Positions 10,387 through 19,857 of a stretch of DNA of 64,000 bases are shown piece by piece. Under the pieces are notes generated by a model, which saw only the letters and a program-made list of their open reading frames with translations, was not told the DNA's origin and searched no databases. Both the position numbers and the translations under genes were made by a program. Each line of letters starts with the position of its first letter. Position 1 is the first letter of the stretch. This DNA is from DASYQD01 sp963846495 (GTDB lineage: Bacteria > Acidobacteriota > Thermoanaerobaculia > Multivoradales > JAIOJS01), in contig CAWJWP010000013.1 of assembly GCA_963846495.1 (NCBI GenBank), positions 186,001-250,000 on the forward strand. The letters run 5' to 3'.

Positions 10387-12553
10387 TCAATCAAGGAAGC
10401 TCAACGAGACGCCGGCGAGCCGCAGCAGCTCGCAGTCCTCTTGGTAGTCGGCGCCGATGACGACGAGCGTGATCTGCAGCGTGGTGGCGCCGGCGTCGAG
10501 CAGGCGCCGCGCCGCCTCGGTGACCAGGATGCGGTGGTTGCGCGGCGTGTTGTGGTGGCGCGGCCGCAGGTCGTGCGCGCGCGGCTGCGCCGGCGGCAGG
10601 TCGCAGTGGCCGGGCCCGCCGTAGCAGGGGCCGTGGCCGAAGATCGCCAGGTAGCCGGCGTAGCGCTCGTGGTCGATCGGCGTCGAGGCGTCGGCGTCGG
10701 GGAGGTTGAGGAAGACGCGGATGAAGCACGAGCGCGGCAGCTGCGGCACGCGGTGGAGCCGCACCTCGACCTGGCGGAAGCCGGCGCGCGCCGGCTCGGG
10801 CACCGCGATCGGCTGCGACACGAAGCGGCCGACCGGCGCCGCCAGCCCCACCGGCACCAGGTACGAGCACTTGACGTACTCGTAGCCGAAGCGCCGGTGG
10901 TCGAGGGTGTCGGCGATGGTGTAGCTCCACGGCGTCAGCACCGCGTCGAGGTCCTGCGGCAGCGAGTGCGGGTGGCGCTCCTGCCACTCCACCCACAAGC
11001 CGGTCGACGTTGAAGTGGATGGGCCAGAACACCGGGTCGAACGACGCGGTGAGGTTGCTCAGCATGTCGCCGTACTGCGGCTGCGAGTACATGTCCTCGC
11101 GGGTGTGGAAACGGCGCCCGGCGACGCGCACGCCGCGGTTGCGGTTGCCGTCGAGCTCGACCGCGCCGTCGGGATCTTTCTCCTTCTTGTAGGCGGGGTT
11201 CACGCCGCCGGTCCAGATGTGCATCGTGTTGTGCGGGTTCTGGTCGAGGAAGCCGAAGGAGTCGTTGTAGAAGCTGCCGCCGCCGAAGTCGCGGAAGGTG
11301 CGCAGCGACAGGATCTGCTCGATGTCGTCGGCCGTCGGATAGTGGTAGTGGAAAGGATCCTGATTGACCGTGTTGCCGTGGTCCTTGCCGCACGGGTCGT
11401 CGGGGTCCTTGTCCTTGTAGCCGCCGTACTGCGCCGGGTAGCGCAGCGGGTACCAGAGCGCGTTGGCGGCGAGCAGCGCGTCGATGAAGCGCTCGCGGTG
11501 CTCGCCCTCGTAGTAGGGCTTGCCGATGAGCGTCTTGACGTCGCAGAAGAAGTCGCTCAGGCGGGTGTAGAGCTTCTTCGCGTCGACGATCTTCTCCTGC
11601 AGTTTGGCGGCCGCGTCCGGCGGCAGCTTGGGCTCCGCGTGCTGCAGGAGCTCGATCGACTCCTTGGTGAGGAAGGCCTTGACCGCGCGCGGGATGACGT
11701 CCCCCAGCTCCGGCCGCTTCGGCCGGTAGCGCGCCATCGTCCAATCCCAGTAGGGCATGGTGACGCCGGGGCTCAAGTCCTGCAGCACCTGCTCGAACTC
11801 GTAGAGATAGATGCGGTGCCAGGGCAGGAAGCGCTCCCAGCCGTGCTGGCAGTGGTTCTGGTGGATGAGCGCCATGTTGTTGTAGCTGCGCCGGTCCTCG
11901 GGCCACTTGTTGAGGCGATAGAGCTCGCGGAAGGCCGAGCGCAGCTTGGCGAGCTGCTCGGGCGACATGCAGTCGAGGTTGACGCGCTGCCGGACCTCCG
12001 GGTACGGGAAGGCGTATTCGTTGGGCGAGCCGACGTAGACGTCGAAGGCGCAGAGCGCGGCCTCCTCGACGTTCTCGGCCGGCACCTCGACGAGCTCCGC
12101 CGCCGAGGTCGTCGTCTTCACGGTGACGTCGGCGAGCTCGCGGTCCTCGGCCGGACAGCCGTCGTCGATCCAGTCGGAGATGAAGGCGATCTCCTCCTCG
12201 GCGACGGCGACGCCGCCCCACGGCAGGCGCGGCAGCCGCGTGCCGTCGAAGGGCGACTGGCCGCGCAGCCCACGCACCAGGCCCGAGGCCGCGCCGCGGC
12301 CGGGATAGGGCGGCCGCGCCACCCCGGCGACGCTCTCGCCGTGACAGCAGCAACTCGACACCGGCTTGCTCGCGGCCGCGTCCGCGGACGCGATCATCCG
12401 CACCCCGTGGATCTCGACCGTCAGCAGCTCCGCGAGCGGCAGGTCGCGCCAGAACCTGCCGCGGCCGCCGTAGTCGGCGTTGCTGCTCCCCGCCGCCTGG
12501 TCGAGGATCTCCTTCACCCGCTCGTAGCGCGTGGTCTGCGCGATGTCGGTCAT
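10387..12553 (-). CDS. Tyrosinase-like type 3 copper protein with Cys-rich N-terminal domain (frameshift near 10998)
   Basis: Binuclear copper oxidase of the common tyrosinase fold. The CuA ligands lie in HQNHCQHGWERFLPWHR (about residues 231-246), and CuB ligands in NPHNTMHIWTGG and DPVFWPIHFNVDRL. About 200 residues precede the copper domain: a segment with three consecutive cysteines and a histidine (SSCCCHGES, about residues 66-74), then LVRGLRGQSPFDGTRLPRLP and EEEIAFISDWIDDGCP, which resembles the cytochrome-like segment of planctomycete-type proteins but lacks CxxCH. After the copper domain comes a beta-rich C-terminal part. The frame breaks near 10998; dropping one T restores DRLWVEWQERHPHS. 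Start MTDIAQTTRY at 12553 is chosen because upstream codons are low-complexity. The LodA-like gene begins 14 bases after the stop. Substrate unknown. Confidence 0.82.
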
Positions 12554-12668
12554 GGCCGCTCCGTTCGCGTGCTGGGAGGTTCGCCCCAGCGGCCGCCGTG
12601 ATGGCCGCGCCGGCCGCCGTTCGGGATACGGGTTTAGACGGACGCCTGGGGACCGATTCTCCACCCGC

Positions 12669-12684
12669 TTGGCGCCGGCGCCAA
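12669..12684. promoter_or_regulatory. Perfect 16-bp palindrome between divergent operons (candidate operator)
   Basis: TTGGCGCCGGCGCCAA is a perfect palindrome in the 265-bp region between the tyrosinase-LodA operon (minus) and the ALDH7 gene (plus). Its position between two divergent starts makes it a candidate binding site for a dimeric regulator. No regulator gene is adjacent, so the link is speculative. Confidence 0.4.
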
Positions 12685-12760
12685 TCCCCCCGCGTGGCGT
12701 GACCGCTTCGCAGGCTTCTTGGGGTATCCTTCCCGGCCGGCTTGCGGCCACCTCCAGGCC

Positions 12761-12796
12761 GGCCCCAATCCCAAGCTCGGCTCCAATCCCAAGCTC
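12761..12796 (+). repeat. Two tandem 18-bp repeats in the ALDH7 leader
   Basis: Two head-to-tail copies of GGCYCCAATCCCAAGCTC (12761-12778 and 12779-12796) differ at one base. They end 22 bases before the ALDH7 start codon, just ahead of the AGGAGA ribosome-binding site, so they lie in the untranslated leader or core promoter. Confidence 0.7.
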
Positions 12797-12818
12797 ACTC
12801 CACCAGGAGATCGCTGCG

Positions 12819-14376
12819 ATGACGCTCGATACCGTCCCGGACCGCGCTCCGGCTGCGCAAGAGACCGCTCGGCTGCTCGCTTCGCTCGGCCTCGAGCGCG
12901 AGAACCCCGGCGCCTTCGCCGGCTCCTGGCTGCAGACCCGCGGCGCCGTCGTCGAGTCGATCAACCCCGCCACCGGCGAGAGCATCGGCGGCGTGCGGAT
13001 GGCCGGCCTCGACGACTACCAGCACTGCGCCAAGATCACCGTCGAGGCGTTCCACGAGTGGCGCACCTGGCCGGCTCCGAAGCGCGGCGAGGTGGTGCGC
13101 CAGCTCGGCCAGCGCCTGCGCGACCACAAGACGGCGCTCGGCAAGCTGGTCACCCTCGAGGTGGGCAAGGTGCTCTCCGAGGGGCTCGGCGAGGTGCAGG
13201 AGATGATCGACATGGCCGACCTCGCCGTCGGCATGTCGCGCCAGCTCTACGGCGCTCAACATGCACTCGGAGCGGCCGCAGCACCGCATGTACGAGCAGT
13301 GGCTGCCGCTCGGCCCGGTGGGCATCATCACCGCCTTCAACTTCCCGGTCGCGGTGTGGGCGTGGAACGCCATGGTGGCGGCCGTCTGCGGCGACTCGAT
13401 GCTCTGGAAGCCGTCGCCCGAGGCGCCGCTCTCCGCGCTCGCGGTGACCAAGATCGCGCACGAGGTGCTGGAGGAGAACAACGCGCCGCCCATCTTCAAC
13501 ATGGTCCTCGGCCCGATCGAGGACGTCTCCGAGAAGATGGTGCGCGACCCGCGCTTCCCGCTCATCTCCGCCACCGGCTCGGTGGCGATGGGCCGCCGCG
13601 TCGGCACGCTGGTGGCGCAGCGGCTCGGCCGCACGCTCCTCGAGCTCGGCGGCAACAACGGCATCGTGGTGATGAACGACGCCGACTTGGACCTCGCGCT
13701 GCGCGCCGTGCTCTTCGCCGCCGTCGGCACCGCCGGCCAGCGTTGCACGACCTGCCGCCGCCTCTTCCTGCAGAAGGGGATCGCCGAGGAGATGAAGCGG
13801 CGCCTCGTCGCCGCCTACGGCTCGATCCGCATCGGCGACCCGATGGAGCCGTCGACGCTGATGGGGCCGCTCGTCAACAAGGCCGCGGTCGACAAGATGC
13901 GCGCCGCCCTCGAGCGGGTGAAGCAGGAAGGCGGCCGCGTCCTCTACGGCGGCAACGTGCTCGACCGCCCCGGCTTCTTCGTCGAGCCGACGCTCGTCGA
14001 GGCGCACGCGCGGATGAAGATCACCTGCGAGGAGACCTTCGCGCCCATCCTCTACGTGCACGAGTTCGAGACCCTCGACGAGGCGATCGAGCTGCACAAC
14101 GCGGTGCCGCAGGGGCTGTCGTCGGCGATCTTCACCTTGAACCTGCGCTACGCCGAACGCTTCCTCGCCTCCACCGGCAGCGACTGCGGCATCGCCAACG
14201 TCAACATCGGCACCTCGGGCGCCGAGATCGGCGGCGCCTTCGGCGGCGAGAAGGAGACCGGCGGCGGCCGCGAGGCCGGCTCGGACTCATGGAAGGCCTA
14301 CATGCGGCGGCAGACCTGCACCCTCAACTGGGGCACGGCGCTGCCGCTGGCGCAGGGCGTCGAGTTCGACCTGTAG
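12819..14376 (+). CDS. ALDH7-family 2-aminoadipate semialdehyde dehydrogenase (frameshift near 13253)
   Basis: NAD(P)-dependent aldehyde dehydrogenase of the antiquitin/AmaB type, expected to oxidise allysine to 2-aminoadipate. It carries FNFPVAVWAWNAM and WKPSPEAP for the cofactor, the glutamate in LLELGGNNG, the catalytic cysteine in GTAGQRCTTCRRL, and the diagnostic ALDH7 ending IGGAFGGEKETGGGREAGSD followed by WKAYMRRQT. The ATG at 12819 follows AGGAGA. The frame breaks near 13253; removing one G joins RQLYG to LNMHSERPQHRMYEQW and gives about 518 residues. Together with lat at 3636 this would convert lysine to 2-aminoadipate; the LodA-like oxidase between them could also feed it. Confidence 0.88.
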
Positions 14377-14394
14377 GGCGGCGGCAGAGGCCGC

Positions 14395-16593
14395 CTAAGA
14401 ATCGCGCGCGGCAGCTCCGCGCCGCGCTCGACCGAACGGCACGACCCTCCAGATCTCCATCTCCCCATCCGCGTGGATGCGGTGGAAGCGGTCCGTGTGG
14501 TGCGCCATCCAGTGGCGCTCCGGGTTCTCGGCCGGCGAGCGATAGACGACGACGTAGCGCACGCCGAGCGCCTTCACGCCGCGCAGCCAGCGGCTGTAGG
14601 TGTTCTTCGGGTAAGGCGGATCGGGCGTGCCGCGCCAGCGGTAGAACTCGGCCCGCAGGTCGAACGAGCGCGGCACGATGCGGACCTTGTTCTGCAGGCG
14701 GCTGCCGAAGAACAGGTAGGGCTGGTTCAGGCCGACGTAGCCGACGGTCGCGCCGCGCGCACCGACGAGCTTCTCGAGCGCCATCGCCGCCGGCGAGCCG
14801 GTGAGCTTGACCTGCTGGTAGCGCTCGACGGCGAAGCCGAGGACGAGAGTCGCTGCGACTGCGACCAACGCCAGCAGCGGCACCGCGGCGGCGCGCACCC
14901 GATCGCGCCAGCGCGGCCAGCTCTTCCAGGCCAGGGCCACGAGCGCGACGAGGAGCACGGAGGTGATCAGCTCGCGCTCTCCGCTGGTGCCGAGCCAACG
15001 CACGTATCGATAGACGAGCACGACGAGAACGACGGTGCGCAGGCCGACGCCGAGCGCACCGAGCCGTTCGCTGAGCCAGGCGAAAGCGACGCCGGCGAGC
15101 GCGATGCCGGCGAGGAAGTAGCGGATGTCGCGATGGTCCCAGGTCCAGTAGAGGAACTCGAGGAAGAACGCGACCGGCAGCGCCAGCACCACCGCCTCGA
15201 GCCAGCGGCGCCGCGCCGCCGCCACCAGCGGCGCGAGCAGTGCGGCGGGGAGCAGCGTGTACATGAAGAGCACGCCGATGAGGCTGTCGGGACCGGTCAG
15301 GAACTCCCACACGTCGACGTCCGGTCCGCCGCTGCGCCGGCCGCCGAGGCTGAGCTCGGCGCGGCCGGGGAGCACCTCCAGCTCGCCGACGTGCAGCGGC
15401 TGCGGGTAGACCGGGTTCGTCGTCGTCACCCAGTTGCGCAGGTAGGTGTAGCCGCCGGCGAGAGCGAGGGCGGCGAGAAGCACGGCGGCGCCGGCGATCG
15501 GCGACTCGTGCAGGCTGCGGCGCTCGCTGCGGCGCTCGCCGCCGCGCCGCCGCCGATGGACGAGCCAGGCGACGGCGAGCACCGCCAGCACGGTGACTGC
15601 GTTGTAGATCCCCAGGAACTTCGACGCCACCAGCAGGCCGAGCGCGGTGCCGAGGTAGGCGAAGCGGCCGAGCCGGGGCCGCTCGGCGCAGGCGAGGGCG
15701 GCGTCGAGCGCCGCCAGCGTGCAGAACGCCGTCACGTGGTCGTTGCCGGCCGCGAAGGCGTAGGTGACGACGCGATCGAGCACGCCGTAGAGCGCCGCCG
15801 CCAGCACCGCCGAGCGCCACCCGAGCCCGAGCCGGCGCGCGATGGCGGCGGCGGCGACGAGCGAGAAGAGCGCGTACGGCAGCTCCGACCAGCGCGCCGC
15901 CACGTCGCTGTCGCGGAACGGCGCGAGCAGCATCCACGACGAGATCTCGGGCAGGATCGGGTAGAAGACGGTCCCCCAATCCCCCATCCCGAACTTCACC
16001 ATCCGCAGGTCGCCCCAGCGCTGCCACGTGGCGACCGCGGTCAGGTGGTAGGAGAGGTCGTCGGGCCCGCCGGCGAGCGGCCGCGCGAAACGCTGCGCGA
16101 TCTCGACGAAGCAACCGAGAACCATCGCCGCGACGGTGGCGAGCGCGGCGAGCGTCTCCGCACGATCGATCCGCGACCACCACGTGGAAGCGGGCGCGTC
16201 GATCGTCGATGACGGGAGCTCGGCCGACGCCCGCGTGGCGATCCGATCGTCGGTACCGCGCGGCTCCTCCACCGGCCTGCGGCGGACGAGGAGCGTCGCG
16301 AGCAAGGCGGCGTCGACGACGAGCAGGAAGGCGTTCGGCCGCAAGATGCGGAAATGCCCCAGCCACGTCGCCGCCACGCTGCCGAACGCGACGGCGAAGG
16401 TGAACGCCGCAACGAGCGATGAGAGGCGCGCCAGGTCCGGCACCAGCACAGCGACGAGCACCCGCCCGATCCGCCAGAGCGCGAAGAGCAGCGCCAGCAG
16501 CACGAACGCCTGCAGCCGGCGGTCGGCCGGCTCGAGCAGCGCGCCCACCGCCAGCGCCGCGGCGGCGAGCAAGGTCGGCGCCGCCTCCCGCAC
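14395..16593 (-). CDS. GT-C-like polytopic membrane protein (paralogue of next gene)
   Basis: Multi-spanning protein of about 732 residues with 12 or more hydrophobic helices. It has an acidic first-loop motif GGPDDLSYHLTAVATWQRWG like the catalytic loops of GT-C glycosyltransferases (ArnT/PMT class), and a later YTYLRNWVTTTNPVYPQPL loop. The last 150 residues form a soluble domain (GYVGLNQPYLFFGSRLQNKV, EIWRVVPF). Its neighbour at 16623-18789 is a clear paralogue, sharing DD-SYH, YLRN-VTT-NP and NQPYL-FG-R-QN. The start is unclear: I use the GTG at 16593; a CTG at 16626 would overlap the upstream stop TGA. GT-C enzymes use polyprenyl-phosphate sugars, and the DprE-like pair nearby could supply one. 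That link is inference. Confidence 0.75.
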   Translation of the reverse strand: MREAAPTLLAAAALAVGALLEPADRRLQAFVLLALLFALWRIGRVLVAVLVPDLARLSSLVAAFTFAVAFGSVAATWLGHFRILRPNAFLLVVDAALLATLLVRRRPVEEPRGTDDRIATRASAELPSSTIDAPASTWWSRIDRAETLAALATVAAMVLGCFVEIAQRFARPLAGGPDDLSYHLTAVATWQRWGDLRMVKFGMGDWGTVFYPILPEISSWMLLAPFRDSDVAARWSELPYALFSLVAAAAIARRLGLGWRSAVLAAALYGVLDRVVTYAFAAGNDHVTAFCTLAALDAALACAERPRLGRFAYLGTALGLLVASKFLGIYNAVTVLAVLAVAWLVHRRRRGGERRSERRSLHESPIAGAAVLLAALALAGGYTYLRNWVTTTNPVYPQPLHVGELEVLPGRAELSLGGRRSGGPDVDVWEFLTGPDSLIGVLFMYTLLPAALLAPLVAAARRRWLEAVVLALPVAFFLEFLYWTWDHRDIRYFLAGIALAGVAFAWLSERLGALGVGLRTVVLVVLVYRYVRWLGTSGERELITSVLLVALVALAWKSWPRWRDRVRAAAVPLLALVAVAATLVLGFAVERYQQVKLTGSPAAMALEKLVGARGATVGYVGLNQPYLFFGSRLQNKVRIVPRSFDLRAEFYRWRGTPDPPYPKNTYSRWLRGVKALGVRYVVVYRSPAENPERHWMAHHTDRFHRIHADGEMEIWRVVPFGRARRGAAARDS

Positions 16594-16622
16594 GCGACGC
16601 GCCGTCTCCGCCGGTAGCGCGC

Positions 16623-18789
16623 TCAGCGCCGCACCCGCCAGAGCTCGACGTTGCCGTCGGTGTAGACGCACTCGAAATTCTGCGACTTCGCCATCCAGCC
16701 GCGCTCGGGCCGCTCGGCCGCACCGGCCGTTACCCAGACCACCCACTCGACGCCGAGCCGCTCCAGGTTGCGCATCCAATCGCGCCGCGGCCGCTTCGAC
16801 TCACGGTCCTCCAGCGGCCCGCGCCAGCGATAGAACATCGTGTCGAGCGTCGGCGCCACCGGCGGCATGAACACCGCGTTCTGCATCCGGCGCCCGAAAT
16901 ACAAGTACGGCTGGTTCCACCCCGTGTAGGCGACGCGCACCGCTCGTCCGCGGGTGAGACGCTCGAGCGCGCCTGCCCCGCGCTCGTTGTCGAAGCGCCG
17001 CCGCTCGAACTTGCGCATCGCGCCCGGCGCTGCCGCCGCGAGCGCCAGTGCGCCAACCGTCGCGGCGACGAAGACCGTCGCCGGCCGCAGCGTCGCGCGA
17101 GCGTCGCGGCCGCGTCAACATCCAACCCGCGGCGAGCGTCAACGGCAGGAAGAGCAACGTCTCCGGCTGCGTTCGCATCCACGGCCACACGGCGGCGGCG
17201 GCGAGCACCAGCGCCATGACAGCTCGCCACCGCGGCGGCAGCCGCGACACCAGCCACGCGACCGCAACAGCGGCGATCGCCACGCCGGCAAATACGTAGC
17301 GCGCATGCCGGTGATCCTCGACCAGCCGCACGAACAGCACGTAGACGCCGATCGGCATCGCGAACAGCGCCGCATAGAGCACCCGCCGCCGCCGCGGCGC
17401 GAGCCACAACGCCGCGAACGGCGCCAGCAGCGCCGCCGGCAACATGGTGAAGCGGAACAACTCCCCGAACAGCTCCACGTTCACCCACGGAAAGCGCCAA
17501 GGATCGATCGTCGCGATCGCCGACGCAACCCAATGCTCCGGAGCCACCTCCTCCCACCCCGGCAGCGTCCATGGACCGATCCGCAGCGACACCGGAAAGA
17601 TCGGATTCCCCGTCGTCACCGCGTTGCGAAGGTACGAGTACCCGCCGACGACCGCCGCCGCACCGGCGCCCGCGAGCAGCGCCATCGCCCGCGCTCGCAG
17701 CGGCACGTCGCGCCGCCGCGTCATCAACACGGCGAGCACGACCAGCCCCACCAGCAACGGCCCGTACAGCACGCCGAGGTACTTGCTCCCCAGCAACAGC
17801 CCCAGACCCACACCCGCATAGGCGGCGACGCCCGCCCGCGGCCGCGCCCACAACAACAGCGCCCCATGCGCGACGACGACGGCCGCCAACGCCAACGCAT
17901 GATCATTGCCGGCGGTGAACGCCATCAACGGATACGCATCGGCGACGGTCGCATACAGCAACGGCCCCACCAGCGCCACCTCGTGCGCCCCCACCCGCCG
18001 CGCCACCAACCCGATTCCGAACAGCGTCAACACCGCAAACGGCAGCTCGATCCACCGCGCGGCAAAGTCGCCGCCCGCAAACGGCGTCGTCACTTCCCAA
18101 GCCAACAGCTCGCTAGCGAACGGATAGAAAGGCGTCCGCGGATCCCCATAAGTGAACCGCGGCATCCGCAAGTCCCCAAACATCGTCCAAGTCCCGACGG
18201 CGGCGAGGTGATACGACGTGTCGTCAAAGCTGAAATGCCCCGGCGCCACGTGCCGATACCGATTCGCCGTGCGCAGGAAAGCGACACCCACGAGCAGCAC
18301 ACAAGCCCACAACACCGCCCGCTGCACGCGCCGCAGTCGCAACGAGCCGCGCTGACGCAGAACACGGTGAACGTCAACGGCCGGCCGAGGGCCTCGTTGG
18401 CGCTCGGCGCCCTCGCGGCGGCGTCGTGGCACGAGCGCCGCCGACGCGACCACGGTCGCTGCCAACACGCCGCGGAACCACCACCCGGTGACGAAACCGA
18501 AGTGCCCGATCACGACGCCGATCACGACGCACGCCGCGATCCCCAAAACCGCAGCCGCGAACGCGCGCTCCCCTCTCCCGAACCCAGGCAACCACCACCG
18601 CGCCAGCGACCACCCCACGCAAGCGCCGCCCGCCAGCACCGCCAGGAACACGAGGAACTGCACGGCCTCGTGCATCCGCCCCACAGGCAGCAGCAACACC
18701 ACAGCGACGAGCAGCCGCGCCGCCGCCCACCATCGCCACGCCCCGTCGCCGCTCAGCCGCCACGCGCGCGGCACCGCCGCCTCGCTCAA
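16623..18789 (-). CDS. GT-C-like polytopic membrane protein (frameshift near 17100)
   Basis: Paralogue of the gene at 14395, with the same architecture: amino-terminal helices, an acidic loop FDDTSYHLAAVGTWTMFG, AFTAGNDHALALAAVV, GGYSYLRNAVTTGNPIFP, more helices, and a soluble C-terminal part (VAYTGWNQPYLYFGRRMQN, VELWRVRR). The frame breaks near 17100; removing one base between RRSR and TLRPATVFVAATVGAL restores about 721 residues. Start is a TTG at 18787-18789 overlapping the kinase stop as TTGA, so translation is probably coupled; a GTG five codons later is the alternative. Likely a lipid-linked-sugar-dependent glycosyltransferase, acceptor unknown. Confidence 0.72.
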
Positions 18790-19652
18790 ACCGCGGCGAG
18801 CGCCTGCCGCACCGCCCCCGCCGAGGGGAACCGCCCCGACGGCTCCTTGGCGAGCAGCCGCAGGATCAGCTCGTCGAGCGCCGGCGACAGCTCGGGGGCG
18901 AGCCGGCTCGGCGGCACGGGAGCCTTGTTCGACACCGCCTGCAGCACCTCGACGATGTTGCGCCCGGAGAACGGCACCTCGCCCGTCGCCATCTGGTACA
19001 GCACGACGCCCAGCGCGAACAAATCCGTGCGTGCGTCGACGCTGCGCCCGAAGAGCTGCTCCGGCGCCATGTACGGCGCCGTGCCGAGCAGCGAGCCGAT
19101 CGAAGTCTGGAACGTCGGCGGGTGGTCGCGGTGCAGCGCCGCGCTCTCCAGGATCTTCGCCAGGCCGAAGTCGAGCACCTTCACCTGCCCGTCGGGCGTC
19201 AGCCGGATGTTGCTCGGCTTCAAGTCGCGGTGGACGACGCCGACGTCGTGCGCCGCCTCGAGCGCGGCGGTGATCTGCTTGGCGATCTCCACCAGCCGCG
19301 CGCCGCTGAAGCGCTCCTTGCGCTGCAGCGCCGCCGTCAAGTCCTCACCCGCCACCCACTCGATGACCAGGAAGACGACGCGCCGCTTGGCACCGGCGCC
19401 GCCGCCGCCCGGCACCACCGCCTCGTCGAAGTCGTGGAAGGCGGCGATGTTGGGGTGACGCAGCGCGGTAGCGATGCGCGCCTCGCGGCGGAAGCGCGAG
19501 AGGATCTGCGGGTCGCGCGTGCGCCCCTCGTCGAGCACCTTGACCGCCACCGGCGAGCCGATCCGCGTGTCCTCGGCGCGGTAGACGACGCCCATGCCGC
19601 CCTCGCCGACGCGGTCGAGCATCAGGTAGGGGCCGAAGCGAGCGCCAATCAC
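18786..19652 (-). CDS. Soluble Hanks-type serine/threonine protein kinase
   Basis: Minimal eukaryote-like kinase of 288 residues. It shows the glycine-rich loop VGEGGMGVVYRAED, lysine in VAVKVLDEG, the C-helix region RFRREARIATALRHPNI, catalytic loop HRDLKPSNIRL, DFGLAKI, and APEQLFG with RTDLFALGVVLYQMATGEVPF. There is no membrane segment and no sensor domain, unlike most PknB-type kinases, so it is probably cytosolic. I start at the GTG at 19650-19652 because the kinase fold begins at once (GPYLMLDRVGEGG); the longer frame to 19805 is low-complexity and overlaps a hairpin. The stop overlaps the start of the GT-C-like gene, suggesting it may phosphorylate or gate a glycan process. Target unknown. 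Confidence 0.9.
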   Translation of the reverse strand: MIGARFGPYLMLDRVGEGGMGVVYRAEDTRIGSPVAVKVLDEGRTRDPQILSRFRREARIATALRHPNIAAFHDFDEAVVPGGGGAGAKRRVVFLVIEWVAGEDLTAALQRKERFSGARLVEIAKQITAALEAAHDVGVVHRDLKPSNIRLTPDGQVKVLDFGLAKILESAALHRDHPPTFQTSIGSLLGTAPYMAPEQLFGRSVDARTDLFALGVVLYQMATGEVPFSGRNIVEVLQAVSNKAPVPPSRLAPELSPALDELILRLLAKEPSGRFPSAGAVRQALAAV

Positions 19653-19756
19653 TCCCACCCCCGCGCGCAAAGCGCGCTGCCGCCGCCCGACCGACCCCCT
19701 CCCCTGGGTTTGTCGGCCACCCCTCTCTCCCCAGCCCACGGCCTCGCTGTCGCTCG

Positions 19757-19778
19757 GGCGCCAGGAAGACCTGGCGCC
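19757..19778. repeat. Perfect 9-bp-stem hairpin
   Basis: GGCGCCAGG and CCTGGCGCC form a perfect 9-bp stem with an AAGA loop in the 205-bp gap between the mqnC stop and the kinase start. It lies downstream of nothing on the plus strand and upstream of the kinase on the minus strand, so it may act in the kinase leader or as an intrinsic terminator without a T-run. Confidence 0.5.
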
Positions 19779-19857
19779 GCCGCTTCGCGGCTCCGCGGGT
19801 CCCACCCTCTCTCCCCTCGCCGGGGAGAAAGGGGCCCAGAGGCCTCTGTGCCCACGA

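Noticed and set aside
8636..10447. 603-codon plus-strand frame opposite the LodA-like gene
   Set aside because: Composition is shadow-like (repeats of RR, VV, AEHV), while the minus strand carries clear LodA motifs.
12761..12796. Tandem 18-mers as a CRISPR or replication iteron
   Set aside because: Only two copies with no spacers, and no replication gene or AT-rich region nearby.
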